Below are positions 23,201 through 33,979 of a stretch of 64,000 nucleotides of DNA, in pieces (position 1 is the stretch's first letter; each line of letters opens with the position of its first letter). Source of the stretch: Anastrepha obliqua (lineage: Eukaryota; Arthropoda; Insecta; Diptera; Tephritidae); assembly GCF_027943255.1 (NCBI RefSeq), contig NC_072896.1:45658501-45722500 (forward strand), written 5' to 3'. A program made the translations under genes and the position numbers. A model generated the notes under the pieces. That model made no database searches. It was not told the origin of the DNA and saw nothing but the letters and a program-made list of their open reading frames with translations.

Positions 23201-23345
23201 TAAAGTATAATCCATGTTACTCGCGGATGATGTAGCTTTCGAATGATGAAAGAATTTTTAAAATCGGTCTAGTAGTTTTTGAGCCTATTCATTACAACCA
23301 AACAAACAAAGTTTTCCTCTTTATATTGTAATATTAGTGCAGATA

Positions 23346-24000
23346 AAACATTGACAATCTATTGCCCATCAATTGCTCGATTTACATTGAGAAGGGGAAA
23401 AAATTGGGTGTGTAATAAATATGTAATTGTCAAGCTACTTAAATAGAAAGGGTGCAACGTTCAACGGTGCAATTCATTCTCTTTGACTCCAAACGATTAA
23501 ATTTGAGGAGTTTCTTCCTTCTTATAGTTTAAGCTGCATTTTAACTATTTCAAAGTCACTTGAAAGTAGCATAATAATCCAGCCTCTTGTGTTTGTTTAC
23601 GTATTAACTAGTGGTTTCATTGTTCTGTACTTCTCGGGCTGATTAGTTTTAATATACCCAGCAAAGCTCTTCGTGTTCGAAACCCAGTTTATCTCCATTT
23701 GCTAACAGCGAATTATATTTCACCTCTAACTAGAGCACTTTCGGAGTATAATAAAATAAAAAAAAGAAATAAATATTAATTTTTTATCCCCAAGAACTGT
23801 TAAATCTTTCATTGACGCCTTACACTGTTAGTTTCTATTGCCCTTTTATGAGAGGTGTTATTCACATTTACATCAGTTATAAGAAAAATTGTACATATAT
23901 TTCTAGTTTGTAAGATTTTGTGGTCATGTCATAGACTAAATGATTGAAAATGGAAATGAAATGTATGCTACCATTTCTTCGAGTGATATTTCGAAAACCC
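23346..24000. other. No gene recognised
   Basis: AT-rich DNA without a supported gene. Confidence 0.4.
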
Positions 24001-24420
24001 TTTGACTCTAGCACAATAGACGAAGAACTATAAAAATTCTGCGGCTTCCCGCCATGTAACGTCCAAGCTCGTAGCAGTGTTTATTGATCATTGGACGATC
24101 GGAACACACGTAGGAAAGCTAGGTTTACGATTGATTGTAGAAGTTATTCGGACCTTTCAGAAAAGGAGACTTTTGAGCGCTTTCTCTGTAAATGTCCGGG
24201 TGTGGCAGCTAGACGATTAAGGTAACTAGGTTCTTCGACAGCCAGGGGCAACGCGCCAACCTAAATTCAATCAATCTGCTCCATTATATCAACACCTCTG
24301 GCTGGCTGTAGATATCTGCCTATTGGAGGTCTCATAATGGTATCAAAACTGTGCTTTAAAGCAACTTGGGGAGTTTCAGACTGATACTTCCACCTTAAAA
24401 ATTGACATAATCAGTGCGAT
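24000..24420 (+). mobile_element. LOA-type 3'-end fragment
   Basis: Shares with 61800-62130 the blocks TTGATCATTGGACGATCGG-like, CTTTCTCTGTAAATGTCCGG, GGCAGCTAGACGATTAAGG and GGTTGGCTGTAG-type text, then a GACTGATACTTCCACC tail. It is the decayed C-terminus and 3' UTR of a LOA-type ORF2, without RT. Confidence 0.65.
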
Positions 24421-25605
24421 ATATATCCAATGAATTACTTGTAGATTGAATCTCCATTTCTTTCTTTAATTTTTGTATTTATCTTAATGAGACCCATTCT
24501 GTAAAATGGAAAAACTTGTTTATATGTATGTACATTTGGAACTTAACTTCAGCTCGCTCTTTCTCTCTCCTCTCTCTGCTAGTGTGCGTGAGTCAGAGTT
24601 GACTATTGATGACATTTTATGTTGGCATTTTATACGCCCCAATTAAGACGGCATCCAAACATTTTCACAGATAATCTACCAAAGTATGAGAACATACATA
24701 ACATAATTATAGACTTTACTCAGAAGTACTTACGCTCTGCTTGCTTGAAGCTTGATACATTTCCTATTCAGAATTTTTAAAATTTAAATGCATAACAGAT
24801 AACGGGAAGGCCGTTTTGTTGTGATGTGGTCTAGTTTTGATTTTTCTTTTCTAAATTTTGTTGATTGCTATAAATGCTAATGGCCTTGCACGCGCTTTCG
24901 CTCTCTTACGTGCCTCTTAATTTATTTGCTAGGAACATCAATTATTTTTCAATACTTCGCATTAAAGACAGTTTTATAAAAATTATAAAGCGTATTCGCA
25001 GTTATAGTTACCGCAGCGTCATATTATTGAAATGCTGCTTATCTCTAAATATTTAATTTCAATAGTTTTGTTCCAATTCGGATGAAAATGTATTGCCTTG
25101 TCTTTAATATTTAGTAGAAAAAGGCATCCATGATTTAGCGCTAAAATTAAAAAAACAAAAATGGTTTAGTGCAAAGTGCCCTTTTCAGTGTTTTTTTTTC
25201 TGACCTCAAAGTTAGAAGCTGAGCGAAGTGAGAAAGTGCAGAAATTGCTTGGCAAATTGATGCATTGCGTATTGAGCTGCAGTTCGATTTTTCCATTGCC
25301 AATTGATCAGAACCTTTTTTTTTGCTGAAGGATCATCTTCTATTTGTAATCGCATGTTGATAGTCAATCGATTTAAGATTTACATATATGCTTATCTTAG
25401 GTACTTTCTATTTATGCACGTTTATACAGTCACTTACACCTTATTTGATACAGTTACGATTTTTGTATAAATTTTTGTATATTTTTAATATTTTGCGAAA
25501 ATGGGAATATAGAGTATGCAAATATTTTACTTATTTTGTTTAGTTTCTTTTCTCAACATAAAATACAAAAAAGTGTACACTCATTTCAAAGTAATACAGA
25601 ATAAA
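24421..25605. other. No gene recognised
   Basis: AT-rich DNA with a CT-rich tract at about 24550-24580. No supported gene. Confidence 0.4.
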
Positions 25606-25609
25606 AAAA

Positions 25610-26350
25610 ATACCAGTCTAACGGTTAGACGCGATAGAAGTGAAACCTTCCGTAAAACAAACTGAGAGAGAATGAGACGAAAGCAGCATTAGACGCGGGA
25701 TAATTATAGGTTCATTATAATATTGCTATAAAGTTCATGTTTTATTTTCTTCATTTTATTATTATTCATCCTCAATGTTTTCAATGTCAACAAATGATAC
25801 GAGTGGCTTATGATAGCTAAAATATGATACAAATGCTTTGGTTTCGATGTTGTCAACATATCTTTGAAATACCGCGTCAATTGTTGTTTTTGATCGTGTT
25901 GTCGATTCAGTGCGATTGTTACACATTTTTAAATTGAATGTTGTATTGAGAAAGTCAATTGAAGGAACCGCTGTGTCCAATGCAAAATTTACGTTAAAAT
26001 CGCCACTTAAAATCATTGGAACTTTATCGTAATATTTTCTAAGTATCCGCGATACTTCTGGTGTATACTTTATTAAATTTTCGTGAATGAATTCCGTGAT
26101 GCTATTTATTGATTTTTTTTCTGTCGATATTCACGACACTTTTCTGCATTATTTTTCGGCATAATTGCGGTAAATATTTAAAAATGAAAATATTTACGAA
26201 TATAAAAATACACACGCGGTTGCTATTATGAGCGTCCCCAGCAAAACCTGCGTGACTGAAACTCTAACACAATTACATTTTTTTGAATGTTACAAACACA
26301 TATGCACGCAGGTTTTGCTGGGGCGTGACCGAAACTCTAACACAATTACA
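25610..26350 (-). mobile_element. Helentron/Helitron-like element, internally deleted
   Basis: On the minus strand an initiator frame MPKNNAEKCREYRQKKN (about 26190-26130) resembles the start of Helitron-like proteins. A +1 shift leads straight into FIHENLIKYTPEVSRILRKYY and then MILSGDFNVNFALDTAVP, IDFLNTTFNLKM, TTIDAVFQRYVD and YFSYHKPLVSFV. SGDFNV and FSYHKP are endonuclease/exonuclease/phosphatase-fold motifs, as in the C-terminal endonuclease of Helentrons. The Rep and helicase domains are missing. A 7-bp-stem hairpin (GTCTAAC/GTTAGAC) lies at 25617-25631 near the 3' end, and a 19-bp palindrome at the 5' end. No full-length relative is in the window. Confidence 0.6.
26236..26323. repeat. 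Perfect 19-bp inverted repeat plus direct repeat
   Basis: CCCCAGCAAAACCTGCGTG at 26236-26254 is repeated in inverse at 26305-26323 with no mismatch. In addition CGTGAC(T/C)GAAACTCTAACAC followed by AATTACA occurs as a direct repeat starting at 26251 and 26324. Confidence 0.9.
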
Positions 26351-26479
26351 CATATGCACTCGTATTTGTTTGAAAATCGACTTTTTTTTTGGTTCTCCGT
26401 CACCTTTGGAAAATGTGTAAACAGTAAGCAAACTTTATTCAAATATTTTTCCTCATTTTTGCATCAGTAAAATTAAACA

Positions 26480-26700
26480 AACGCCGTAGCCGAATGGGTT
26501 GGTGCGTGACTACTATTCAGAATTCACAGAGAGAACGTCAGTTCGAATCTCGGTGAAAACACCAAAATTAAGGAAAACTATTTTTCTAATAGCGCTCACC
26601 CCTCAGCAGGCAATGGCAAAACACCGAGTGTATTTCTGCCATGAAAAAAAGCTCCTCATAAACATATCTTAAAATAAAATAAAATAACTGTATAAAAAAA
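26480..26700 (+). mobile_element. tRNA-derived SINE, 3'-truncated
   Basis: A tRNA-like head holds box A TAGCCGAATGGG (26487-26498), a full match to the TRGCNNARYNGG consensus, and box B around GTTCGAATCT (26541-26550). The body continues with AACACCAAAATTAAGG, AGCAGGCAATGGCAAAACAC, TATTTCTGCCATG and AGCTCCTCATAAAC. The same body is seen at 52340-52480. The tail decays into AAATAAAATAAAAT. Confidence 0.75.
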
Positions 26701-26708
26701 ATGTTTTT

Positions 26709-26773
26709 CTTGTGATTCGAACCAAGGATTTTGGATCGGAAGCTCACATTGCTAGTCGCTCGGCTACCGCGCC
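26709..26773 (-). mobile_element. tRNA-like SINE head, opposite orientation
   Basis: Minus-strand sequence starts GGCGCGGTAGCCGAGCGAC (box A-like, last two bases off consensus) and has GGTTCGAATCAC (box B). The ends do not pair as a tRNA acceptor stem, so a functional tRNA is unlikely. Confidence 0.55.
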
Positions 26774-27274
26774 ATGCTGTCGGCGCTGGCCTAAAAGTTA
26801 TTTAGTTCGTCGCTACGTTTATATCAACATATAATATAACGCTTCGTAGCCAAGAGTGTCGCTTTTTTCGTTTCACTTTTTCTCAAATCACTCCCAACGA
26901 TTCTAAAGAAGTGGTAAAAATGCAACAACTGCTGCTGCAGAAATAAACACTGTTTACGGAGAGGATACCGTGAGTGTAAGGACTGCGTAAAAGTGGTTTT
27001 CAAAATTCCGAAGCAGTAACTGCGACGTGGAGGATGCCCCGCGCGCTGGTCGTCCTGAAGTCTTTAACTCCGACGCCTTGCTTGAACTCGTGGAAGCTGA
27101 GCCAAATTTGACAGTCGATATGATAGCTCAGAGGTTAAATTCATCGCTTGGAACAGTTCACAGGCACCTCGTACAGTTGGGAACGGTTTCAAAGCATGGA
27201 AAATGGGTTCCGCATAGACTTTCCGTCGTCAACCTTCAGCAGGGAGGGAATGTGTGTTCTCAGCTGCTGCAACG

Positions 27275-28677
27275 CACACTGTGACTTTTTATCGTTTTAG
27301 GATGCCAAAATTAAAAAAAAAAAAAAGTTCTGGGAAAATGATTTTCTTTCGGTATGTTGTGTAAAAATGACCAAGTTTTACGACAGTGTACTCAAAATTT
27401 ATCAAAACAATAGTTTTAAGAAAGATAACCGTTTACAAACACAAGCCGGTGTGTCAATTGAATAATTTTTATTTATTATCCGAACATCGCTGTGAAGTTT
27501 GTCAAAAGATATAATACGAATAAGTATCAATTTCATAAAATTGAGTATTTGCTGATTAAATTTCAACATTTTTGTACTTCAGGGCTAAGTAAGAGGATTA
27601 TAAAGTTTTTACTATCGATACAAATCCGCTCAGTAAAATATCACTAAAACAGCCATAGCTTAATGTTATTTTTGATATTTTACTGAGGAAAACTTATATT
27701 GGTCCATCGAGTTCCGTCCATTCTTTAACAGCGAAATGACCTTTAGGATTCTGTGTTTCAGATACTGGAATAAAATTTTGCTACAATTTGCTACCACAGC
27801 TTTAAAAGAAGTTTTCATGGCGATTCCTCGGAAAGAACTTTTTGAAATTTGGCTGACGAGCTCAAAAGAAACGCGTCGAGATGCGGTGTAAGAGAAAATT
27901 TTTGCGGTAATCGGAAGAGACGTGGATACTAAAAAGCTAGAAAAGCGTATAAAAAAACTGTGTTACCAATTTTCTTCAAAGTGGGAGGGGTCTTGCCGAG
28001 TTAAGGCCCGTGTTCTAGCCCGTAATTATAGTTGGTTTTCCAAGAGTGAAGACTTTGGAAAATACCGTCTTGATGTTGGGCCATCAACTTCATCCTCTAT
28101 TAGATCCAATGTAGGTAGACCACATGTGGCGTTTTCCGATTATTCTCTTCCCACAAAGAAAAGAAAAGCAAAGAGTCTTTTAGCAGTATCAAATAGCGAA
28201 CAAGTGTTAATGGCGGTAGAAATGGGACTTAGATCAAACGGTAAGAGAAATTCCGCAATATTATTTAAAGAGCTGTGTTTGTCTTCACCGTCAAGAGGTA
28301 CTGTGTTTATTGGTATTGAAACAATTTGTGATTATCTCCTTCATTGAGCAGTATAATGTAGTATAAAAAGGTACCCAGGGGCTGAATGAAATCTTTTAAA
28401 TATTAGTCATAAGCCTCTAAGCTAAAGTTAAGAAATCTAAGCAATTTGTATTTAAATTGGCACTGGAAAGGAAAATGCTTTTAAAGTAGAAAATATGATT
28501 ATGTGAAATTTTACCTTATATGTGGGCAAAGAGAAAAAGTGGGCGTATCACGCCCATTTTTATTCTCAAATCAGATTTAGGTATTTGCAACCACACTGCA
28601 AAATTTGAAATGAATTGCTCCATTGGTTTGGCTGTTATTAATTTTGGCATCCTAAAAGTGAAAAAAGTCACACTGTG
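27275..28677 (+). mobile_element. Transib-like DNA transposon, 1403 bp, nested in mariner
   Basis: Terminal inverted repeats of about 41 bp (five mismatches) begin CACACTGTGACTTTTT on the left and CACAGTGTGACTTTTTT on the right. The first seven bases of the right end are exactly CACAGTG, the RAG heptamer; the left differs by one base. The same 20 bases, TTTTAGGATGCCAAAATTAA, follow at both ends. A GC-rich 5-bp duplication CAACG flanks it (27270-27274, 28678-28682), and removing the insert plus one copy makes the surrounding mariner frame continuous. Five-base GC-rich duplications and CAC-type ends are Transib hallmarks. Confidence 0.75.
27818..28347 (+). pseudogene. Remnant N-terminal part of the Transib-like transposase
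   Basis: Starting with MAIPRKELFEIWLTSSKETR, a stop at about 27890 precedes a 141-codon open frame: KKLEKRIKKLCYQFSSKWEG, RNYSWFSKSEDFGKY, GRPHVAFSDYSLPTKKRKAK and EQVLMAVEMGLRSNGKRNSA. The basic stretch and the GRPxxxFxDxSxxTKKRK block resemble, from memory, N-terminal regions of Transib transposases; the catalytic DDE core is absent. Position inside the terminal repeats supports a transposon origin. Alternative: an unrelated captured host fragment. Confidence 0.45.
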
Positions 28678-29373
28678 CAACGGCTTGAAAATGAAAGTTT
28701 TTTTTCAACTGTGTCGTTACTGGTGATGAAAAATGGGTTCTTTACAATAATCCTGTTCGTAAACGCCAATGTTTAGATAAATATGAAACACCAGAACCGG
28801 CCCCTAGAGATGGCCTTCATCCCAAGAAGATTCTCCTGTCTATTTGGTGGGATATGGCCGGTATTGTTTATTATGAACTTCTGGAACCAAACCAGACGAT
28901 AACTTCTGATTATTATGCCCATCAGCTTTCAAACCTGAATGAGGCAATTAACAAAAATCGACCGTCTTTAGTGAATAGACGCAAAGTTTTCTTTCACCAC
29001 GACAACACAAGACCTCATACCGCAAGGCAAACATTAGGCAAGGTGAGCGAGCTCAGATGGGAGCTAATGCCGCATCGACCATACTCTCCGGATATTGCAC
29101 TTTGTGATTACCACCTTTCCGTGGACTTCAATCCCATATGAGTAACAAGAACAACTCCTCAAAAGAAGCTATAAAAAGGGATATCGAAGCGTATTTGGGC
29201 TCCAAGGACAAACAATTTTTTGAGCGGGGAATTAAAAATTTGCCTAAGCGTTGGGAAGACTTTGTAAATAATGAGGGAAAATATATTATTGACTAATAAA
29301 TACTTTAAACATCTTTTTTATTAATTTTAAAACCACCTTTAAAAAACGCGCGAACTTATGAACTGACCTGATA

Positions 29374-29869
29374 CTTTGTTGGGTATCCTTTATTATCAAT
29401 TACAGCTTAAAATCTACATGACATGGAGGTAAGCAAATTTTTTGTGTACTCTGTACTAATTTGGTTCCACTCTACAAGCATCGCCCCTGTGGAACATTGT
29501 CAGTGGCAACACCTAAGTGAAAAGTCTAGAAATGTGATACACTATCTGTGTGCCCAATTTCATTTAAATCCGTTAAGCTAATCCTGAGATCGTGTGGCTA
29601 TACAGATATGCATACAAGAATTGCTCGTTTAAAGTTATAAAATACAAAAAAAAATAGTGACGTGTACGTGAAAATCGCTGAACACGTGTATTTTTATTTT
29701 TTATCCCCTTTCCGAAAAAGTATATTTGGTTCATAGGACAGAATGTGTGTAACGCGGTGTAATGATTACCTTTATAAATCCACAATCAAATGCTTTCCAA
29801 AGAGGCTGCCTGCGTTGTATCCTGTGGTTGTCTTGATAGGAAAAATAAATATCCATTTTAAGCCCACTC
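29374..29869. other. No gene recognised
   Basis: AT-rich DNA without a supported gene. Confidence 0.4.
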
Positions 29870-30700
29870 TTCAAACCCGTAGTAAATGCCCTCTTCTTCC
29901 GAATTCGTCATTTGTTAATTGTTTTCAATATTATCGAAAGGAAAATATGTACACTCTTATCAACAGTCAAATCAAAAATCGTTCAAATTCGAATTTACCG
30001 ATGTCTCAAAAGCCAATTTCTCAACCTCTTTCGTGGTTATGCCTGAGAATCAACTACATACATATATAGTTCTGAAAAAAGGTTTGCTGCACAACCACTG
30101 CTCGACATTTACTAGTGAAATATTTGCTATACATATATCAAGCCATTCTAATAGCTTCCAAAAAGAAATGTAAATTTGACAGTCAATCTGCCATCGATGC
30201 TGTAAGAAATGTCATCAATATCAAGCAAACAAAGAAAATTAAATTGATGTGGATACCAGGTCACTGTGGAATTAAAGGAAATGAATTCGCTCATTGTGTC
30301 GCGAAAAGTGTTTATAAGGAACCGGCTCTGTATTTATACGTTATGGAAAAAACTGACTTAAAATGTCTAATAAAGCAGTACCTACATAATAAGGCCCTAC
30401 CATCATCATTACGCGACAATTAATCCCTTCAGAGTAAAGCCTATCTATCTCGCAGAATCTAAGCATGCAGACATATTGTTGTTCTCACGATTTCGTCTAG
30501 GTCACACGCAGATCGCGCACTGTTATCTGTTAAACTCTGGAGATGTATCCTACTGCATGCTAGGTCGTCTAGAACATCAAGCTCCTATAGGCATGCAACC
30601 AATTTAACAATACTAGGCGAAGGATTTTTGGCCAGCTCTCCCATTACAACTTCTACTAAAGACACCATTCTCAAATGTAAACAGTATATCTAACTTTCTT
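29870..30700 (+). mobile_element. I-type non-LTR retrotransposon, RNase H and C-terminus
   Basis: Frames give FKFEFTDVSKANFSTSFVV, LHNHCSTFTSEIFAI, FDSQSAIDAVRNVI and KIKLMWIPGHCGIKGNEFAH. TDxS, SE, DSQSA and GHxxxxGNExAD mark the RNase H active site; the final Asp position reads AH. Downstream SRFRLGHTQIAHCY-like text matches the C-terminus of I-factor ORF2. RT is missing and frameshifts occur. Confidence 0.75.
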
Positions 30701-30799
30701 GTATTATGTAACATACCTCATTTAATTTAATATAACTATTATTATATATATTTTATATTTTATACATATAGTCCCTATTTTAGATATAAGATATAGCAA

Positions 30800-31425
30800 A
30801 TATTTTAATTAATTCCAGTTTATTATAAAAACCAGCTGATGACTTTGAACTAGTGCTGTTCTTTTTCTGCTATTTTCTCTTCTTATATTTGATTTCAAAA
30901 CCGACCACAAATTTTCGATGACGTTTAAATCCGGTGATTGTGATTTGTTCACTGTTCCTTCGATAAAGGTCGAATTTCTAACCCCATTTGATGGCATACA
31001 TGCCGAAGCCATAGCGTAGCCATCGCCGTGTTTTATAACTAGTAGCTCGGAAATTTTAGGGCTTAAGCTGCGTATTGGCCTCTTTCTATGTAAAAGGTCT
31101 GCCATCTTGTCCAAATAAGTTTATTTGCCAAAAGTACAATCCCCTAAAGTGCTGGGGGATGCAGTCTCTTGCTTCTATTCTTTGCACTTACCAAAGGTTT
31201 ATTGCGGGCTATTTTACCATTTAAATTTGCTTCCCTCAGTACCTACTCTTCGAATAGTTTCGCAAGTCTTATCTAAATCCTTTTTGATCATTTCAATTAT
31301 TTTGAAGTGCCTGTTGTTGGATTTTTCTTCACTTGGCGCACTAACCACTGAACCATTTCTCTGTGAAATTTTTATTTGGGGCCTGTCGCTATTGATTTTT
31401 TGTATTACAATGAAATGAATGAACA
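30800..31425 (-). mobile_element. Tc1-like transposase relic, internally deleted
   Basis: Frames on the minus strand read VIKHGDGYAMASACMPSNGV (KHGGGNVMVWGCM in intact Tc1), NSTFIEGTVNK, then directly SQSPDLNVIENLWSVLKSNI. SPDLNPIENLW carries the third catalytic residue (Glu) of Tc1 DD34E transposases; here the Pro is Val. The piece with the second catalytic Asp is deleted. To the right, KSNNRHFKIIEMIKKDLDKT and ICETIRRVGTEGSKF look like its N-terminal region, but this is less certain. Confidence 0.65.
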
Positions 31426-31439
31426 CTTTTTTGTAGTTT

Positions 31440-31990
31440 AGGTTGAGAAATTAAATAAAACAAAATGAATAAAATATCTGCATACTCTGTTTTTTCATTT
31501 TTGCAAAATATTATAAAATATCTAACACTTGACAAGAAAATTGTATCTTTATCAAATATATGACTGTACATATAATACATATACGTATATACTAGCACTT
31601 TTGCCACTGAGATGACAACAATGACCAGTTTTTTAGTCAGCAGTGAGCAGTTTGCTAAGCCCTTTTGATAATGTAAGCATTTGTTTGATGCTTAGCTGTC
31701 TTGCAGCGATATGTTTGTTGCATTTACTATGTATTTCTCCATAACAAAAACGTGTGCACATTTGTATTTGAAGCGCAGCCGCGAATAACCATTCTAAGCG
31801 GCATTTTTTGATACCTTGTTTTTTGGGAAATTCCAGTCTCGGAGATGGGCGGTTTCGTAGATTAGCGTAAACGACCACAGTGACACGGGGTTTTGATATA
31901 TTAAGAAGATATATGTATATACATAAATATGTATACATACATATGAGGTATTTTTTGTTTTTAGCTGCTCGAGAACTAACGATATCGATA
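31440..31990. other. No gene recognised
   Basis: AT-rich DNA with ATATGTATATACATAA-type repeats at about 31905-31945. No supported gene. Confidence 0.4.
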
Positions 31991-32039
31991 ACTATGGTTT
32001 AATAGCTGAGAATGGCAAATTGTGTTGACGTTTCTGTTC

Positions 32040-32480
32040 ACTACGGTTTGGAAAGGCATAATGAGTCGCTTAACGCCAGAACCACGCTTCGAAATTGTGG
32101 AAATTTACTTTGAAAAAACAAAAAAAAATCTTTTAACGAAGTTCATAAAACACTGGCGGCATCCTCGGTCCTTATTTCATTCGGAATGAGGAAGGATTTG
32201 CGTTACAGTGAATTGCGAACGCTATCGAGCCATGTTGACTGAATTTTTGTTTCCAAAAATTAATCAACCAAACATCGACGACATTTGGTTCGAACAAAAC
32301 GACTCAACTTGCCATACAGCGCACTTAGCAAGCAATTCATTGCAATATTCGAGCCACCACTGGTGCCTTACGGTCAGATTTATTTGAAAAAGTAGTCGAA
32401 AATTGGATTGATTCAAAGGACCATGTCACTCGTAGCCGAAGTAGACATATGACGGATAACGTATTTTAAAAAAAGACCAT
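32040..32480 (+). mobile_element. DD41D mariner relic, heavily deleted
   Basis: It starts MSRLTPEPRFEIVEIYFEKTK, leaps to PYFIRNEEGFAVTVNCERYRAML, then NQPNIDDIWFEQNDSTCHTA (second catalytic Asp changed; QQDG is EQND), and after a deletion of the third Asp block ends with FEKVVENWIDSKDHVTRSRSR. The order matches the element at 37341-38271. Terminal repeats are not visible. Confidence 0.7.
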
Positions 32481-32508
32481 GAAATTATCTACTAGATTAT
32501 AATACATT

Positions 32509-33050
32509 CCAGTAAAAGTGCTATAACTCGCTTGGCTTTGCTCTGATTGACTTGAAATTTGGACACGTAAAAGCTTCAGCTTTTTCAAATATGCAAAAAT
32601 CATGAAAATCGGTTGTCAAATAACAAAACTGTCAAATATCTTTGGAAGAATTGCTGTAACTCCCTCAATTTTGTTCTGATTGGCCTGAAACTTTGACATT
32701 TTCCCTTCCAGTAAAAGTGCTATGATGCTATGCTTTGCTCTGATTGGCTTGAAAATTCAACACGTAATTGTAGAAGCTTCGGAGGCAGAATTGCTGTAAC
32801 TCCCTCAATTTTGCTCTGATTGGCCTGCATTTTTGACATTTTCCCTTCCAGTAAAAGTGCTATAACTCGCTCAGATTTGCTCTGATTGGCTTGGAAATTC
32901 GACACTTAATTGCAGAAGCTCCAGCTTTCCCAAATATTCAAAAATTATGAAAATCGGCTGTCAAATAACAAAATTGTCAAATCTCCTCGGAAGAATTGTT
33001 GTAACTCCCTTAATTTTGCTCTGATTGGCCTGAAACTTTAACGTATTATT
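32509..33050 (+). repeat. Minisatellite with 140- and 200-bp units
   Basis: CCAGTAAAAGTGCTAT starts units at 32509, 32708 and 32848. Inside them TTGCTCTGATTGGC(C/T)TG occurs about six times, together with AACTCCCTCAATTTTG and GAAAATCGG(T/C)TGTCAAAT. The middle unit lacks about 60 bp. No open frame is credible across it. Confidence 0.8.
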
Positions 33051-33059
33051 ATATTTATA

Positions 33060-33975
33060 ATAAAAAAATTCATTACAACAATATTTCTCGTTGGCATCAT
33101 TTTAAGTTCTCAAGTTCTTAAAAAAACTCACATATATCTGTTGGTTCGGTGTATCAGCACCAGATTATGGTTTATACGATGGCCAAATATCTGACAGAGT
33201 TGTGTTTTCACCAACCTGGGTCTGAAGACTGGACACTGAGTTTCTTTCGAAACGATATAACAAATGTAAATACATAAAAAAACTTTGCTAACAACCGGTT
33301 TGTTTTCAACGTCACCACAAAACGAATTAAAGTATGATTGCAAAGCAGCTTTCGCAATTGAAGCAGACTTGACACACTCATATGCCAACTACAGCTTTCT
33401 CCATCTCGGAAGTGTCATTGAAGTGTGGTGGAAGAGTATTTTTGCCAGCATGCAAATTGTCACAAATTTCTGGCGAATATGCATAATTTGGCAGATATTT
33501 AGACAACTCTTTTTATAGAAAGCAAAATATTAAAAGCACAAGCACTGACACTCCAAAATAAACTCAAATATAAGTATAGCTTCATATGTACGAGTATGTA
33601 TGCAGGTGTGCGTTAACGCTGAATGAGCATCGTTTCGAAGGCATCATCATTATACGAGTTGAGTATCTTTAAGAGCAAAACTGAAAAGCAGCGCCGCTAA
33701 AGTGAGCGGTCACGCGTGTTTTCGGCTTTTCCATATGCCCGGTTAGGTATGCAAACATACGTCAGTGTGTGCTCATATGTAAAGTGACCCAGCAGGAAAA
33801 CTCCGTACTAGTAAAAATAGTTTCTGGAATAATTCAACATCGTTGTAAAAAACTGCAAAACGGTCGTATTGTGGTTAAATAAATTACAGATTCTTCATTT
33901 TTCTCACAATTTATGAGTATTGCTTACACAGTTTCCCCTAAAGTTGGCCTAAAAATAAAAAATAATGCGCTCTAA
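33060..33975. other. No gene recognised
   Basis: AT-rich DNA with short open frames that match nothing I know. No supported gene. Confidence 0.4.
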
Positions 33976-33979
33976 CGCT

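Larger units (their letters stand above)
22075..23345 (+). mobile_element. Unclassified repetitive element with tandem core
   Basis: It appears to start with CCGGCCCCCTTCGCTGGGCAC and to end in a tail with AATCGGTCTAGTAGTTTTTGAG, AACCAAACAAACAAAG and TTTTCCTCTTTATATTG. Such heads and tails are familiar from short non-autonomous insect repeats (possibly RTE-related), which I recall but cannot verify. The interior holds an inverted repeat (22243-22322) and a four-unit tandem array (22791-23200). No transposase or RT is visible. Confidence 0.45.
26788..29373 (+). mobile_element. mariner (DD34D) interrupted by a Transib-like insertion
   Basis: The first part encodes INTVYGEDTVSVRTA, WFSKFRSSNCDVEDAPRAGR, LVEAEPNLTVDMIAQRLN and LVQLGTVSKHGKWVPHRLS. 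After the insertion come VVTGDEKWVLYNNPVRKRQ (first catalytic Asp), WWDMAGIVYYELLEP, FFHHDNTRPHTARQTL (second Asp) and LMPHRPYSPDIALCDYHLF (third Asp), then KEAIKRDIEAYLG and the end KRWEDFVNNEGKYI. HDN to CDY is 34 residues. Right end GCGCGAACTTATGAAC next to TA at 29372; the left end is degenerate at about 26788. Stops and frameshifts are present. Confidence 0.85.

Noticed and set aside
26709..26773. Functional tRNA gene on the minus strand
   Set aside because: Box B is good but the ends do not pair into an acceptor stem and box A is off consensus; a SINE head fits better.
27275..28677. hAT element in place of Transib
   Set aside because: hAT makes 8-bp duplications; only CAACG (5 bp) is duplicated here and the next bases on each side differ.
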